Assembly (NCBI GenBank): GCA_963843525.1
Contig: CAWJKM010000007.1
Span: 682,001-746,000 of the forward strand
Length of the DNA stretch: 64,000 nt
From: DATJPR01 sp963843525
GTDB lineage: Bacteria > Bacteroidota > Ignavibacteria > UBA10030 > UBA6906
Direction: 5' to 3'
Of the stretch, positions 8,926-17,350 are shown piece after piece. Numbering within the stretch: the first letter of the stretch is position 1; the number at the start of each line of letters is the position of its first letter. The notes below the pieces were generated by a model, which saw nothing but the letters and a program-made list of their open reading frames with translations, was not told where the DNA came from and made no database searches. Position numbers and translations under genes: made by a program.

Positions 8926-10068
8926 TTATTGGAAAGAGAGCGCTTGCTCGAGGTCTTCGAGAAGATCAGCTTCATCCTCGATGCCAACGGACAACCGGAT
9001 GACGCGTTCATTGATTCCTGCCGCTTCTCGCCTTTCCGGCTGCATCGATCCATGGCTCATCGTGACGGGGTGCTCAACCAGGGATTCGACTCCTCCGAGT
9101 GATTCCGCGAGCGTGAACACACGCAGGGATCGCAATACCCGGTTGACTTCGTTGAGTCCCCCGTCAACTTCAAACGACACCATTCCTCCAAAACCACGTT
9201 GCTGTCTTTTTGCCAATGCATGGCCTGGATGTGAGGCAAGACCCGGGTAATACACGTGTCTGACATTTTTGTGCCCGGCAAGATACGATGCCACCGCCAT
9301 AGCGTTGTGCTCGTGGATTTTCATCCTTGGCACCAGAGTCTTGATCCCACGGAGGACAAGCCAACAATCGAATGGGGATGCGCCCAGTCCGAGTGCATTG
9401 CCAAGGAAGCGGAGACGTTCGGCGTGTTCCTTTGCCCTGACGACGACCGCGCCACCTACAACGTCACTATGGCCATTCAGGTATTTCGTCGTTGAGTGCA
9501 GCACGATATCGACGTCGAATTCAAACGGACGTTGAAAATAGGGAGAGAGGAACGTGTTGTCGACGATGGCCAATGCCCCGTGCCGGTGGGCAAGCGAGGT
9601 AAGGGCCGCGATGTCGATGACACGGAGGAGGGGGTTGCTTGGCGTTTCAATCCAGATCGCCCGGGTATTCGGGCGGAGAGCTTTCTGGACGTTGGCCGGA
9701 TCCGACATGTCGACCCAATCCACTTCGAACTTGAAGAGATCCTGATAGGTCCGAAGGAGTCTTTCTGTCCCGCCGTAGCAGTCGTGAGTGCAGAGGAGAT
9801 GGTCACCGGTCTTCAGAAAATGGAGAGCAGCCGTAACCGCAGCCATTCCGGTCGCCGTTGCTACAGCGGCCGTTCCTCCTTCCAGGGCGGCTATGTTTTC
9901 TTCCAGTGCCGTCCGGGTAGGATTGGCAGTCCGGGTATAGTCATATCCGGTCGTCTTTCCCGGTTCGATAAACCTGAATGTTGAGGTTTGATAGATGGGT
10001 GTGGTAACGCTATTGAAAGCGGAATCCTTGTCAACACCCGCGTGGACGGTAAGAGTAGTGAATCTCAT
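8926..10068 (-). CDS. metB: cystathionine gamma-synthase / trans-sulfuration PLP enzyme
   Basis: 380 residues from the ATG at 10068, chosen because AAGGAG lies 9 bases upstream; a longer frame from 10179 would run into the riboswitch. It is a Cys/Met-metabolism PLP enzyme: the cofactor lysine is K195 in HSTTKYLNGHSD, with DNTF, SLGGVESL and RLSVGIED also typical. The family covers cystathionine gamma-synthase, cystathionine gamma-lyase and related sulfhydrylases, which are hard to separate by sequence alone. The SAM-I riboswitch in front points to a methionine-biosynthetic role, so gamma-synthase (O-acyl-homoserine plus cysteine to cystathionine) is favoured. Confidence 0.9.
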   Translation of the reverse strand: MRFTTLTVHAGVDKDSAFNSVTTPIYQTSTFRFIEPGKTTGYDYTRTANPTRTALEENIAALEGGTAAVATATGMAAVTAALHFLKTGDHLLCTHDCYGGTERLLRTYQDLFKFEVDWVDMSDPANVQKALRPNTRAIWIETPSNPLLRVIDIAALTSLAHRHGALAIVDNTFLSPYFQRPFEFDVDIVLHSTTKYLNGHSDVVGGAVVVRAKEHAERLRFLGNALGLGASPFDCWLVLRGIKTLVPRMKIHEHNAMAVASYLAGHKNVRHVYYPGLASHPGHALAKRQQRGFGGMVSFEVDGGLNEVNRVLRSLRVFTLAESLGGVESLVEHPVTMSHGSMQPERREAAGINERVIRLSVGIEDEADLLEDLEQALSFQ

Positions 10069-10088
10069 GCAGATTCTCCTTATGAAAT

Positions 10089-10119
10089 GAAAAAGCCCCT
10101 TCTGATGATTGGAAGAGGC
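10089..10119 (-). terminator. intrinsic terminator of the SAM-I riboswitch expression platform
   Basis: On the minus strand GCCTCTTC (10119-10112) pairs with GAAGGGGC (10102-10095) across a 9-base loop, followed at once by five U residues. It lies between the aptamer and the metB ribosome-binding site. SAM binding would be expected to favour this hairpin and stop transcription. Confidence 0.85.
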
Positions 10120-10144
10120 ATCGGGAGAATGTCTGCATCTTCTT

Positions 10145-10256
10145 CTCATCTTTCCCCTTAATGGGGCAGGAGTTAGCACCGGGATTTCTCCAGAAAAGCA
10201 GAGAAGCGGTTGCTACGGCGTCACAGGGCCTGTTCCCTCGGCCGTTCTTGATAAGA
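10145..10256 (-). promoter_or_regulatory. SAM-I (S-box) riboswitch aptamer
   Basis: Reading the minus strand from 10256, the S-box landmarks come in order: CTTATCAAGA, CGGCCGAGGGA, CAGGCCC, GTAGCAACC, GGTGCTAACTCC and the closing GATGAG. The P1 stem forms from CTTATC and GATGAG. The kink-turn and SAM-contacting core motifs are intact. It controls the downstream metB through the terminator at 10119-10089. Confidence 0.95.
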
Positions 10257-10288
10257 ATGTGAGTTTTTGGGGGACCCACATTGAGATT

Positions 10289-10317
10289 ATTGTAGCAAAA
10301 GAGGCAGTCGTTGTCAA
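10289..10317 (-). promoter_or_regulatory. sigma-70-type promoter for the SAM riboswitch and metB
   Basis: On the minus strand TTGACA (10317-10312) is separated by 17 bases from TACAAT (10294-10289). Transcription would start near 10282, about 25 bases before the aptamer. The match to the consensus is 6/6 and 5/6. Confidence 0.85.
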
Positions 10318-10496
10318 GTTGTTCTTCTTGACAAATGTCTTTTTTTTTCCTACAATATCGCAACCACAAACCATACACAATGGGGGTGTCCTGTCGCCTT
10401 GGTTTCGAATCGCGCGGTTGAGTTAAGTAGGTCAGGCACGATTGCAGATTTCGATTTCCAATCCAATATCTCAAACGTTCCCGAAGGGAAATTGCA

Positions 10497-11048
10497 ATGA
10501 AACAACTGTTTGCAATTCTTGCTATGCTTCTCTGTCTCGCACTGGTCACCACACCGACCTATGCTCAATCGAATGCCTTTAACAAAGGCGACAAGGTGGT
10601 TTCTCTCGGCCTGGGTTTTGGGCTTGGTGGAGTGTATGGGAGCAGCAGTACGCCAACGTTCAGCCTGGGATTTGACTATGGTCTCGATGTGCCGAAGATC
10701 TCCATCGGCGGTCTGGTGGCGTATGCAAGTTCTTCAGACGATTTTGGTTACGGCTACAGCTGGAAGTACACTTACATCGTTATTGGCGCGCGTGGCGCGT
10801 ATCATTTCCTCGAGGATAACAAGAATATCGATGCCTACGCCGGCCTCATTCTTGGATACAACGTCGTTTCGGCTTCGTGGAACGGCACCATAGCTCAGCC
10901 GGGCTATGGGTATAGCGCTTCAGCAAGCTACATGCTGTTCGGAGCTTTTGTCGGTGGCCGCTACTACTTCTCCCCGAAATTCGCGGTGTTTGCGGAGCTC
11001 GGTTACGGAGCAGGGATCATCACTGCAGGACTCTCGTACAAACTGTAA
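10497..11048 (+). CDS. small outer-membrane beta-barrel protein
   Basis: 183 residues with a clear signal peptide (MKQLFAILAMLLCLALVTTP, cut after TYA-Q). The mature part is made of short amphipathic strands rich in Gly, Tyr and Phe, such as VVSLGLGFGLGGVYG, GARGAYHF and FVGGRYYFSPKFAVFAELGYG. It ends in a Leu after Lys. This is typical of 8-strand OmpA/OprF-like or OMP_b-brl barrels of Bacteroidota-type cells. Its role is unknown; such proteins are structural or porin-like. GAAGGGAAATTGC precedes the ATG. A strong terminator follows at 11076, so it is probably transcribed alone. Confidence 0.8.
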   Translation: MKQLFAILAMLLCLALVTTPTYAQSNAFNKGDKVVSLGLGFGLGGVYGSSSTPTFSLGFDYGLDVPKISIGGLVAYASSSDDFGYGYSWKYTYIVIGARGAYHFLEDNKNIDAYAGLILGYNVVSASWNGTIAQPGYGYSASASYMLFGAFVGGRYYFSPKFAVFAELGYGAGIITAGLSYKL

Positions 11049-11075
11049 GATCTCCTGTTTTTCTTTAAGTTGTGC

Positions 11076-11112
11076 CAACAAGAGGAAGCCCCAGGGCTTC
11101 CTTTTGTTGTTG
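11076..11112 (+). terminator. intrinsic terminator after the barrel gene
   Basis: GGAAGCCC (11084-11091) and GGGCTTCC (11094-11101) form a stem that AACAAGA/TTTTGTT extends. A T-rich run (CCTTTTGTTGTTG) follows. The hairpin begins about 30 bases after the stop of the barrel gene. Confidence 0.85.
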
Positions 11113-11183
11113 TATCCCGCCTCTGTTTTTGGTACTTTGTCTTTGTGTTCCTCTGATCTTCCACGCTTACCTCTGGAGACCAC

Positions 11184-11792
11184 ATGAAATCACGTGGATG
11201 CATTATTGCAGCTGTTGTTGTGGGCGCGATTGCCCTTGCGGCGATTGTCCTCGTCGGCTGGGGATTGAGTGTATACAACTCCCTCGTGTCGCTTGACGAA
11301 GGAGTCCGCTCCCAGTGGAGTCAGGTAGAAAGCCAGTACCAACGCCGTGCGGACCTGATCCCGAACCTCGTGAATACCGTCAAAGGATATGCAACCCAGG
11401 AGAAGGATGTTCTCCTCGGCGTGACTGAGGCACGGGCCAAAGTAGGCCAATTGACGGTCACCAAAGATGTTCTCGATGATCCCGCCGCGTTTCAGCGCTT
11501 CCAAGCCGCTCAAGACCAACTGTCTGGCGCTCTTTCGCGATTGCTTGCGGTATCGGAGAACTATCCGAACTTGAAATCGAACGAAAACTTCCTCGCTCTG
11601 CAGACACAGCTTGAAGGTACGGAGAACCGCATAGCGGTGGAACGGCAACGGTTTAATGTGACAGTGCAGAATTATAACACTACTATCCGACGCTTCCCGG
11701 CCTCCTTGATCGCCAGCTTCACCGGATTCCATGAGAAACAGTATTTCCAGGCGAAGGAAGGTTCTGAAAACGTTCCGGCGGTAAAATTCTAG
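11184..11792 (+). CDS. lemA: LemA family protein
   Basis: 202 residues. One N-terminal membrane helix (IIAAVVVGAIALAAIVLVGW) is followed by the alpha-helical LemA domain: YNSLVSLDEGVRSQWSQVES, QRRADLIPNLVNTVKGYATQ, ENYPNLKSNENF, ENRIAVERQRFNVTVQNYN and FPASLIASFTGF are all close to the family pattern. LemA proteins sit in the inner membrane with the helical bundle outside the cytoplasm; their function is unsettled. Pairing with a downstream TPM-domain protein is the common gene arrangement and recurs here 25 bases later. Confidence 0.95.
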   Translation: MKSRGCIIAAVVVGAIALAAIVLVGWGLSVYNSLVSLDEGVRSQWSQVESQYQRRADLIPNLVNTVKGYATQEKDVLLGVTEARAKVGQLTVTKDVLDDPAAFQRFQAAQDQLSGALSRLLAVSENYPNLKSNENFLALQTQLEGTENRIAVERQRFNVTVQNYNTTIRRFPASLIASFTGFHEKQYFQAKEGSENVPAVKF

Positions 11793-11817
11793 GGCAGTTT
11801 TCTCTCAACAGGTTAAC

Positions 11818-12558
11818 ATGCGGCGTTTACTTTCGATCGCTTTTCTCCTGGGTCTCGTTCTGACTGCATTCGCCGATCCGGTGCAGGTCCCGAAGCTCTC
11901 CAGCTACGTCACTGACCTTACGGGAACGTTAGATCCGGGCCAGATCAACCTCCTCAGCAATAGGCTGCGGGCATTCGACGATTCTACAAGTAACCAGGTT
12001 GTCGTCCTGATGGTACCTTCGCTCGGCGACCAACCGCTCGAAGAATACTCGCTTCAGGTCTCCGAATCGAATAAGATCGGCGTCAAGGACAGGAACAACG
12101 GCGTTCTTCTTTTGATCGTCAAAGACGAACGCCGGATGCGTATCGAAGTCGGGTACGGGTTGGAGGGAGCGCTGCCGGATGCGCTCTCCGGGCTCATCAT
12201 CCGCAGGGAAATCGCGCCGCGATTCCGGAACGGAGATTATTTCGACGGTATCAGTGCAGGTGTTGATGCGATTATGCTCGCAACGAAGGGAGAGTACAAG
12301 GGGGATAAGAAGAAGCAGCGGGACCATGTCGGGAACTTCTTCCCCTTCATCGTACTCTTTTTCGTGCTTTTTGCCTTCATCCGGAATATCTTCCGTCCTC
12401 GCCGGACAATTTTGGGAGGGTTCGGTCCTATGATGTGGGGGGGAGGATGGGGAAGCGGTCGTGGTGGCGGGTTCGGCGGAGGTGGAGGCGGAGGATTTGG
12501 AGGATTCAGTGGCGGCGGGGGGTCCTTCGGCGGCGGAGGATCGAGCGGAGGCTGGTAG
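11818..12558 (+). CDS. TPM-domain membrane protein (YgcG type) with glycine-rich tail
   Basis: 246 residues. There is a signal peptide (MRRLLSIAFLLGLVLTAFAD), then a TPM domain at residues about 25-150 (VTDLTGTLDPGQINLLSNRL, NQVVVLMVPSLGD, NNGVLLLIVKDERRMRIEVG). One membrane helix follows (FFPFIVLFFVLFAFI) and then about 45 residues of mostly Gly and Ser. It matches the TPM_phosphatase family, which is usually encoded next to LemA and may take part in membrane-protein or photosystem-type repair in other organisms. The glycine-rich tail is usual for the family. Confidence 0.92.
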   Translation: MRRLLSIAFLLGLVLTAFADPVQVPKLSSYVTDLTGTLDPGQINLLSNRLRAFDDSTSNQVVVLMVPSLGDQPLEEYSLQVSESNKIGVKDRNNGVLLLIVKDERRMRIEVGYGLEGALPDALSGLIIRREIAPRFRNGDYFDGISAGVDAIMLATKGEYKGDKKKQRDHVGNFFPFIVLFFVLFAFIRNIFRPRRTILGGFGPMMWGGGWGSGRGGGFGGGGGGGFGGFSGGGGSFGGGGSSGGW

Positions 12559-12567
12559 CGAAAGCCT

Positions 12568-13299
12568 GTGGCGAGCGCTTCCCAGTCTGAAAGTTTTTTT
12601 CAATTGCTCCAATCCATGACCTTCTTGCTTGCTGAGAACAACGATGCTCAAAACGCTCTTTTGAGCCCTGAAGATTTCTTCCGCCTTCTTACTCCCACCG
12701 GTCTGTTGACGCTCATTCTTCCGGGTCCTCTGGAGGGTCGCCCATTTGTCCAGGGTCTCTCCTCTGTTCGTTTCAGCACAGGGAATCCTGAAAAAGAGCC
12801 GACCTCGCAGGGTGCCCCCGGGGTGATCACCCCGAGAGGGTCAAAATCCGTCGGTGCGGCTCTGCAATCGCTCAGGTCGGTCCCGATCAGATTCGCCGTA
12901 ATTCTTGATCTGACGGGGGACCTCCCGGAGTGGGCTGAGCGGTCATCACGCATCGCCCAGTACATCGAGGAATCGCTGCACTATTTCCGGACGAAGAAGT
13001 GTGCGTGTATTATCGTAGCTCCGGACAAGATCCTTTCGCCCGCAACAGAATCCCTCCTCCATTCGAACTCTTCGATCGTCGGAGAGGTGTTCACCGCCGG
13101 TCCCTGGATGTATCTCCACCTGACCAGAACCGGAGATCTCGACGATCCGCTCCTGAAGCTCCCCCGACTTGTGAAGGTCAGCGAAAACACCTTCAGGCTT
13201 TTTCCCCCTATCTCCCCGTCCCGGGAAAGGAACAGTACCTGGACGACGCGGTTCTGGACACGTATCGGAGGGCGTTCATTGAGGCAGGTGAGGCAATAG
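12568..13299 (+). CDS. N-terminal piece of a frameshifted giant sensor histidine kinase
   Basis: This frame holds about the first 212 residues of a kinase gene that continues in other frames. Coding character ends near 13205, where the neighbouring frame takes over at TTTTTCCCCC; the residues after NTFRLF here are read out of frame. The domain itself (LLSPEDFFRLLTPTGLLTLI, IRFAVILDLTGDLPEWAE) is not one I recognise. The annotated start is a GTG; an ATG 48 bases downstream is an alternative, and neither has a good ribosome-binding site. It begins 9 bases after the TPM gene. Confidence 0.6.
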   Translation: MASASQSESFFQLLQSMTFLLAENNDAQNALLSPEDFFRLLTPTGLLTLILPGPLEGRPFVQGLSSVRFSTGNPEKEPTSQGAPGVITPRGSKSVGAALQSLRSVPIRFAVILDLTGDLPEWAERSSRIAQYIEESLHYFRTKKCACIIVAPDKILSPATESLLHSNSSIVGEVFTAGPWMYLHLTRTGDLDDPLLKLPRLVKVSENTFRLFPPISPSRERNSTWTTRFWTRIGGRSLRQVRQ

Positions 13300-16200
13300 T
13301 CCTGTTCGACCCCCGGGGCCCGTACCGGGAGGCGAACCGGCGGGCTCTGGAGCTGTTTGGCAGAACGGCGGAAGAGTTCCGGTTGGCCGGGCTGAAAGAG
13401 ATCGTTCCGTCGACCGAGTTTATCCACGCCTTGAGGCTTTTGTCACAGATTGCGCGCAGACGCCGGATCACCGATCAGATCCAAATCCATCGACCCGGCA
13501 GGGGTGAAATTGACGTCTCGATAACGGTTGCGTTCCTTCACGCCCGACTCGCCTCGGTCATTCTTCGCGAGCAGGCGGCGGGGCGCACTCACGAAAAGAG
13601 TGGAGTCGCTCTCCTCGAAGAAATGGCGAGAAGATTCTCCGCCTCTCCCGTTCCCCAGGCCGTTTTCTTTGCAAAGAAACTGACCGATGCGAATCCGGCC
13701 TTCCGGGAGCTCTTTGCTTCCGTGCTTGCCGACAACGAGACGCCCACATTGCAGCAATTGCTGGGCCGCGACCTCCACGCTTCGGCACGGGCCCTCATCC
13801 AGGTCGCCGAAACGACCGGAGCGTCCGAGCGGATCCTCCCGAATCTCTCGCTGTCCGTCGGTGAAACCGCAAATCGTATGGTCGACCTGATCGCAAGCCG
13901 TGTGCATTTCAGCGAACGCAATGGTGTTCTGCTCACCGTGATTGACCATACGGTTCGCGAGGCAAAGATCCGGGAACTTGATCATGTCGTCCACTCTCTC
14001 CGTGTGGTTGCGGACAATGATGTCAGTCCTGCAATCGTGGTCCGGCAAGAACGGATCCTCTGGGCGAACAAAGCCTTCGCCATGCTCCTCGGGCTTGTGT
14101 CGACGGATGAAGTGTCCGGGAACTCCATCGAACAGTTCCTCATCCCGCGCGACCGGCGTTCTGTGCCGGGCAGGCTCGGAGCCGCCGATCTGGAAGCGGA
14201 AGAGAAGGATTCTCTGGAATGCTCCCTCCTCTCCCATGGAACAAAGCCGCTCCGGGTTGAAGCCGTGGTACAGCGGATCGAGTTTGAGGGGGGGCCGGCC
14301 GGACTTGCAGTTCTGCGAAACGTGACGGGTAAGCTCAAATCGACGGAGGAGCTGAAGGAAAAGCTCGACGAGGTTCGTCGCCTTCAGAAGATCCTCGCCT
14401 CCGCAAGGGGGGACCTGGACCCTCTCTCGTGCACGCGCGCCCTGTTCGAAGGCGGTTTGAAACAGCTCGGGTTTGATGCCGGGATCTGCTACTCAGTGGA
14501 CCAGGACGCACCGTCCATCGCCGTGGTTGCGTCTGAAAACATTCCGGAAGCTGCGTCTGCAACCCTCACAACGCAGTCTCTTCACGAAGGGATTTCCGGC
14601 TATGTGGCCCGCACGCAGACACCGCTGCACCTTCAACTGGAACACTATCCCCCCCACCTCCCTTACAAAATCCTCTTCGAATCCGCGGGGTTCCACACGA
14701 TCGTCTATCTCCCCGTCGCATCCCAGAATGTCTTGCACGGGATCTTCCTCTTCTGCGCGAAGAAGTCCATCGACCAGTCCGAGTTGACTTCGGAGTTTCT
14801 TGAATCCTTTGCCCGGGACGCGGGAGACATTGTGGGCGCAGCGTGGCGATATGAGAGGCTGAGGGAAGCGGAGAACCGATCGCGCGTTCTATTGGAATCC
14901 ATCCCCGACATTGCGTATGAACTGTCCGCTGACGGGTCTTTTACCATGCTCAGCGGCCGGGTCGAAGCGCTTCTCGGACACAAGAAGGAAGAGTTCTTCC
15001 GGAATCCCGATCTCTGGCGGCATTGCGTTCATCCCGATGACCGGAGTCTCTACTCGTCGCGGGTCGGGGACCGACGCAAAGACCGGCAGGGCGGAGAGCT
15101 CGTCTATCGCGTGCTCCCGAAAGGAAAAGCCGAAGCCCGCATGGTGCGGGATGTGTTCACCCAGGTGTACAACGAGGAGGGAGCCCTCGTGGCAGTCCGG
15201 GGTATCGTAGCCGACGTGACGGATTTGATCGGGGAGAAATCTCCTCGCACCGACGAAGCCCCCGGGGCGCAACCGTCGGCGCCGGTCCTGAGCATGTCGG
15301 ATCTCGGCGTGATCATGACGGACGTGATTGACAAGATGGGAGACGCCTTTATCATCACCGATCTCCAGGGCAGAATTGCGGAAGTCAACACGGAATTCAC
15401 GCACCTCACCGGTTTTACGCGTCAGGAAGCCATCGGGATGCAACTGCCGTATCCATGGCTCCTGGACGAAGAGTATGGGACGATCATGCGATGGATCACA
15501 GCGCTTCGGGAGAAGATGGCGTTGAGAGACTTCGATATGAACTGGGTCGCGCGTGACGGGGTTCGCATGGCCATCAGTCTGAATACATCCCTTCTGCGCA
15601 ATACTTCGGGGGAGCCGTACGCGATGCTGAACATTGCGCGGAACATCACCGAACGGAAAACCCTGGCCGATACTCTCTCCCGGACGAACCGTCGCGTCGA
15701 AATGCTGAACCGCATCGTCAGCGCGGCGAACGCGACACTCGACATCACATCCATTTTTGATGTTGTCGCGACAGAAATCGTTTCGATGGTTCCCTGCGAG
15801 ATCGTCGCGCTGGATCTTCTTTCGGATGATCGGCGGAGCATGGAGATCAGGGCATGCTTCGTTCAGGGGGATTTGCCGGGTTCCTACCGGGGAAAGATTT
15901 CCTCTGTTGAAGGCACCTCCGCCCAGCGTGTCATCGAGACACGGGAGCCCGTTCTGTTCAATGAAGTCCCGGAAAGCGGCGATATTCTTCCTTCGTATGC
16001 GGCGGAATTCGCATCGTTCCTGAGCACTCCGGTGATCCTTAACGATCGCGTCATCGGGACGCTGGACCTTGGATCGCGGGAGAGGGCGATGTTCGCGCCG
16101 GAGGACATCGGGGTGCTTCAACCCATTGCGGACCAGGTGGGAGCGGCCGTGCAGAACGCGCTGCTCTATGCCCAGATCCAGGCGCAGGTTGAGCGTGTGC

Positions 16201-16373
16201 ACGCATTGTACAAAGTGGGGGAATCCCTTGCCGGGGCGCCCGACACGGAACAGGTCCTCAGAGTCGTGGCAGAGGAGATGCTCCACTCGCTTTCCTATGA
16301 CCGGTTCGTCTTCACGAGCTCGACCCCTGACGAATCGCATTCCTTTGCGCGTGCGTTTGCCGCGAGCGGGTGA
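13206..16373 (+). CDS. central PAS/GAF sensor array of the same frameshifted histidine kinase
   Basis: About 1050 residues with no start of their own: sensible protein begins inside the frameshift near 13205 (PYLPVPGKEQYLDDAVLDTY). In order I read a PAS domain (13240-13560), two weaker PAS domains (13600-14340), a GAF domain (14400-14850), a PAS_3-type domain with WRHCVHPDDR (14880-15235), a PAS/PAC domain (15310-15660), a GAF domain with GTLDLGSRERAMFAPED (15700-16170) and the first half of a third GAF domain (VHALYKVGESLAGA). It then stops at 16373 in mid-domain. The rest of that GAF domain and the kinase core follow in the +1 frame, so this is one gene with the flanking pieces. Confidence 0.8.
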   Translation, partial: PYLPVPGKEQYLDDAVLDTYRRAFIEAGEAIVLFDPRGPYREANRRALELFGRTAEEFRLAGLKEIVPSTEFIHALRLLSQIARRRRITDQIQIHRPGRGEIDVSITVAFLHARLASVILREQAAGRTHEKSGVALLEEMARRFSASPVPQAVFFAKKLTDANPAFRELFASVLADNETPTLQQLLGRDLHASARALIQVAETTGASERILPNLSLSVGETANRMVDLIASRVHFSERNGVLLTVIDHTVREAKIRELDHVVHSLRVVADNDVSPAIVVRQERILWANKAFAMLLGLVSTDEVSGNSIEQFLIPRDRRSVPGRLGAADLEAEEKDSLECSLLSHGTKPLRVEAVVQRIEFEGGPAGLAVLRNVTGKLKSTEELKEKLDEVRRLQKILASARGDLDPLSCTRALFEGGLKQLGFDAGICYSVDQDAPSIAVVASENIPEAASATLTTQSLHEGISGYVARTQTPLHLQLEHYPPHLPYKILFESAGFHTIVYLPVASQNVLHGIFLFCAKKSIDQSELTSEFLESFARDAGDIVGAAWRYERLREAENRSRVLLESIPDIAYELSADGSFTMLSGRVEALLGHKKEEFFRNPDLWRHCVHPDDRSLYSSRVGDRRKDRQGGELVYRVLPKGKAEARMVRDVFTQVYNEEGALVAVRGIVADVTDLIGEKSPRTDEAPGAQPSAPVLSMSDLGVIMTDVIDKMGDAFIITDLQGRIAEVNTEFTHLTGFTRQEAIGMQLPYPWLLDEEYGTIMRWITALREKMALRDFDMNWVARDGVRMAISLNTSLLRNTSGEPYAMLNIARNITERKTLADTLSRTNRRVEMLNRIVSAANATLDITSIFDVVATEIVSMVPCEIVALDLLSDDRRSMEIRACFVQGDLPGSYRGKISSVEGTSAQRVIETREPVLFNEVPESGDILPSYAAEFASFLSTPVILNDRVIGTLDLGSRERAMFAPEDIGVLQPIADQVGAAVQNALLYAQIQAQVERVHALYKVGESLAGAPDTEQVLRVVAEEMLHSLSYDRFVFTSSTPDESHSFARAFAASG

Positions 16374-17346
16374 CGACCTTGTCGCCGACGAGCTCAATGA
16401 TGCAGATCGCAGTCATGCCGATTGTCCCGAAGGTGTGCATGGGGGAGATGCAGGGAGTCCGTCACTGATTACCATCGCGGTCAAAGGGAAGGACCGCATG
16501 CACGGAATGATTTCCGTGAGCAGGAACGCGCACACTCCCTTCGAAGAGGGCGACTTGCGTCTCGCTCAAAGTATTGCTACTTTGGCGGGAATAGCGCTGG
16601 ATCGCGTGTTATTGTACGAGGAGACGCTCGCAAAGGCGGAAGAAATCGAGGCGCGCAATCGTGATCTCGACGATTTCACGTATGTCGTTTCCCATGATCT
16701 GAAAGAACCCCTGATCACGATCGAGGGCTACAGCAGCATCGTGCAACAGGAGTTCGCCGAGAAGCTTGACGAAGAGGCGGTGGATTACCTGCGGTCGATT
16801 ATCCAGGCCACCGAACGGTTGAAACGGCTGATCGACGATCTGCTGACTCTTTCACGCGTGGGCAGGGCGCGACATGAATTGGAAATGGTGAATACGAAAG
16901 ATGTGGTCCTGGCGGTTGTCAGAGATCTCGAGTTCACTATTCGCGAAAATCATGCGGTGGTCGAAATCCCTGAACATCTCCCCTCGGTTCTCTATGATGC
17001 CACACAGTTGGGACTCGTGTTCCGGAATCTGATTTCCAACGGCATAAAATTCAACAGGAACGAGATTCCCGTCATCAACATTTCCGTGGAAGAGTCCACC
17101 GAGCACTATGTCTTTTGTATCAAGGACAATGGGATCGGTATTCCCGACGAATACTTCGAGAAAATATTTGTGATCTTTCAGCGTCTTCATTCGGCCGAAG
17201 TGTTTCCCGGAACGGGTGCGGGATTGACGATTGTCAAGAAGATCGTCGAACGGCACGGAGGAAAAATCTGGGTGGAGTCCGAAGTGGGACGGGGCACCTA
17301 CTTCTATTTCTCTGTTCCCCGACACCTCAACAGCACAGTCGCGTGA
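16366..17346 (+). CDS. kinase core (HisKA-HATPase) of the frameshifted histidine kinase
   Basis: Continues the third GAF domain (FEEGDLRLAQSIATLAGIAL), then a coiled linker, the H box (VVSHDLKEPLITIEGYSSI), the N box (FRNLISNGIKFN), G1 (DNGIGIPDEYFEKIF) and G2 (GTGAGLTIVKKIVERHGG). All catalytic motifs are intact. The core resembles phytochrome-type kinases with the FQRLHS motif. With the two upstream pieces the whole protein would be near 1590 residues. The response-regulator gene begins 4 bases after the stop and is its probable partner. Confidence 0.85.
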   Translation, partial: AGDDLVADELNDADRSHADCPEGVHGGDAGSPSLITIAVKGKDRMHGMISVSRNAHTPFEEGDLRLAQSIATLAGIALDRVLLYEETLAKAEEIEARNRDLDDFTYVVSHDLKEPLITIEGYSSIVQQEFAEKLDEEAVDYLRSIIQATERLKRLIDDLLTLSRVGRARHELEMVNTKDVVLAVVRDLEFTIRENHAVVEIPEHLPSVLYDATQLGLVFRNLISNGIKFNRNEIPVINISVEESTEHYVFCIKDNGIGIPDEYFEKIFVIFQRLHSAEVFPGTGAGLTIVKKIVERHGGKIWVESEVGRGTYFYFSVPRHLNSTVA

Positions 17347-17350
17347 CGCC

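Noticed and set aside
12818..12840. Perfect palindrome GGGGTGATCACCCC as an operator
   Set aside because: It lies inside coding sequence far from any start and has no second copy in the window.
13195..13210. Programmed -1 ribosomal frameshift in the giant kinase
   Set aside because: TTTTTCCCCC is not in the register needed for an X-XXY-YYZ slip: the A-site codon CCC would re-pair with TCC. No stem-loop just downstream was evident, so an indel is simpler.
14889..16397. 502-codon open frame on the minus strand inside the giant kinase
   Set aside because: Antisense to well-defined PAS and GAF domains; composition is Arg/His-rich as expected for a shadow frame.
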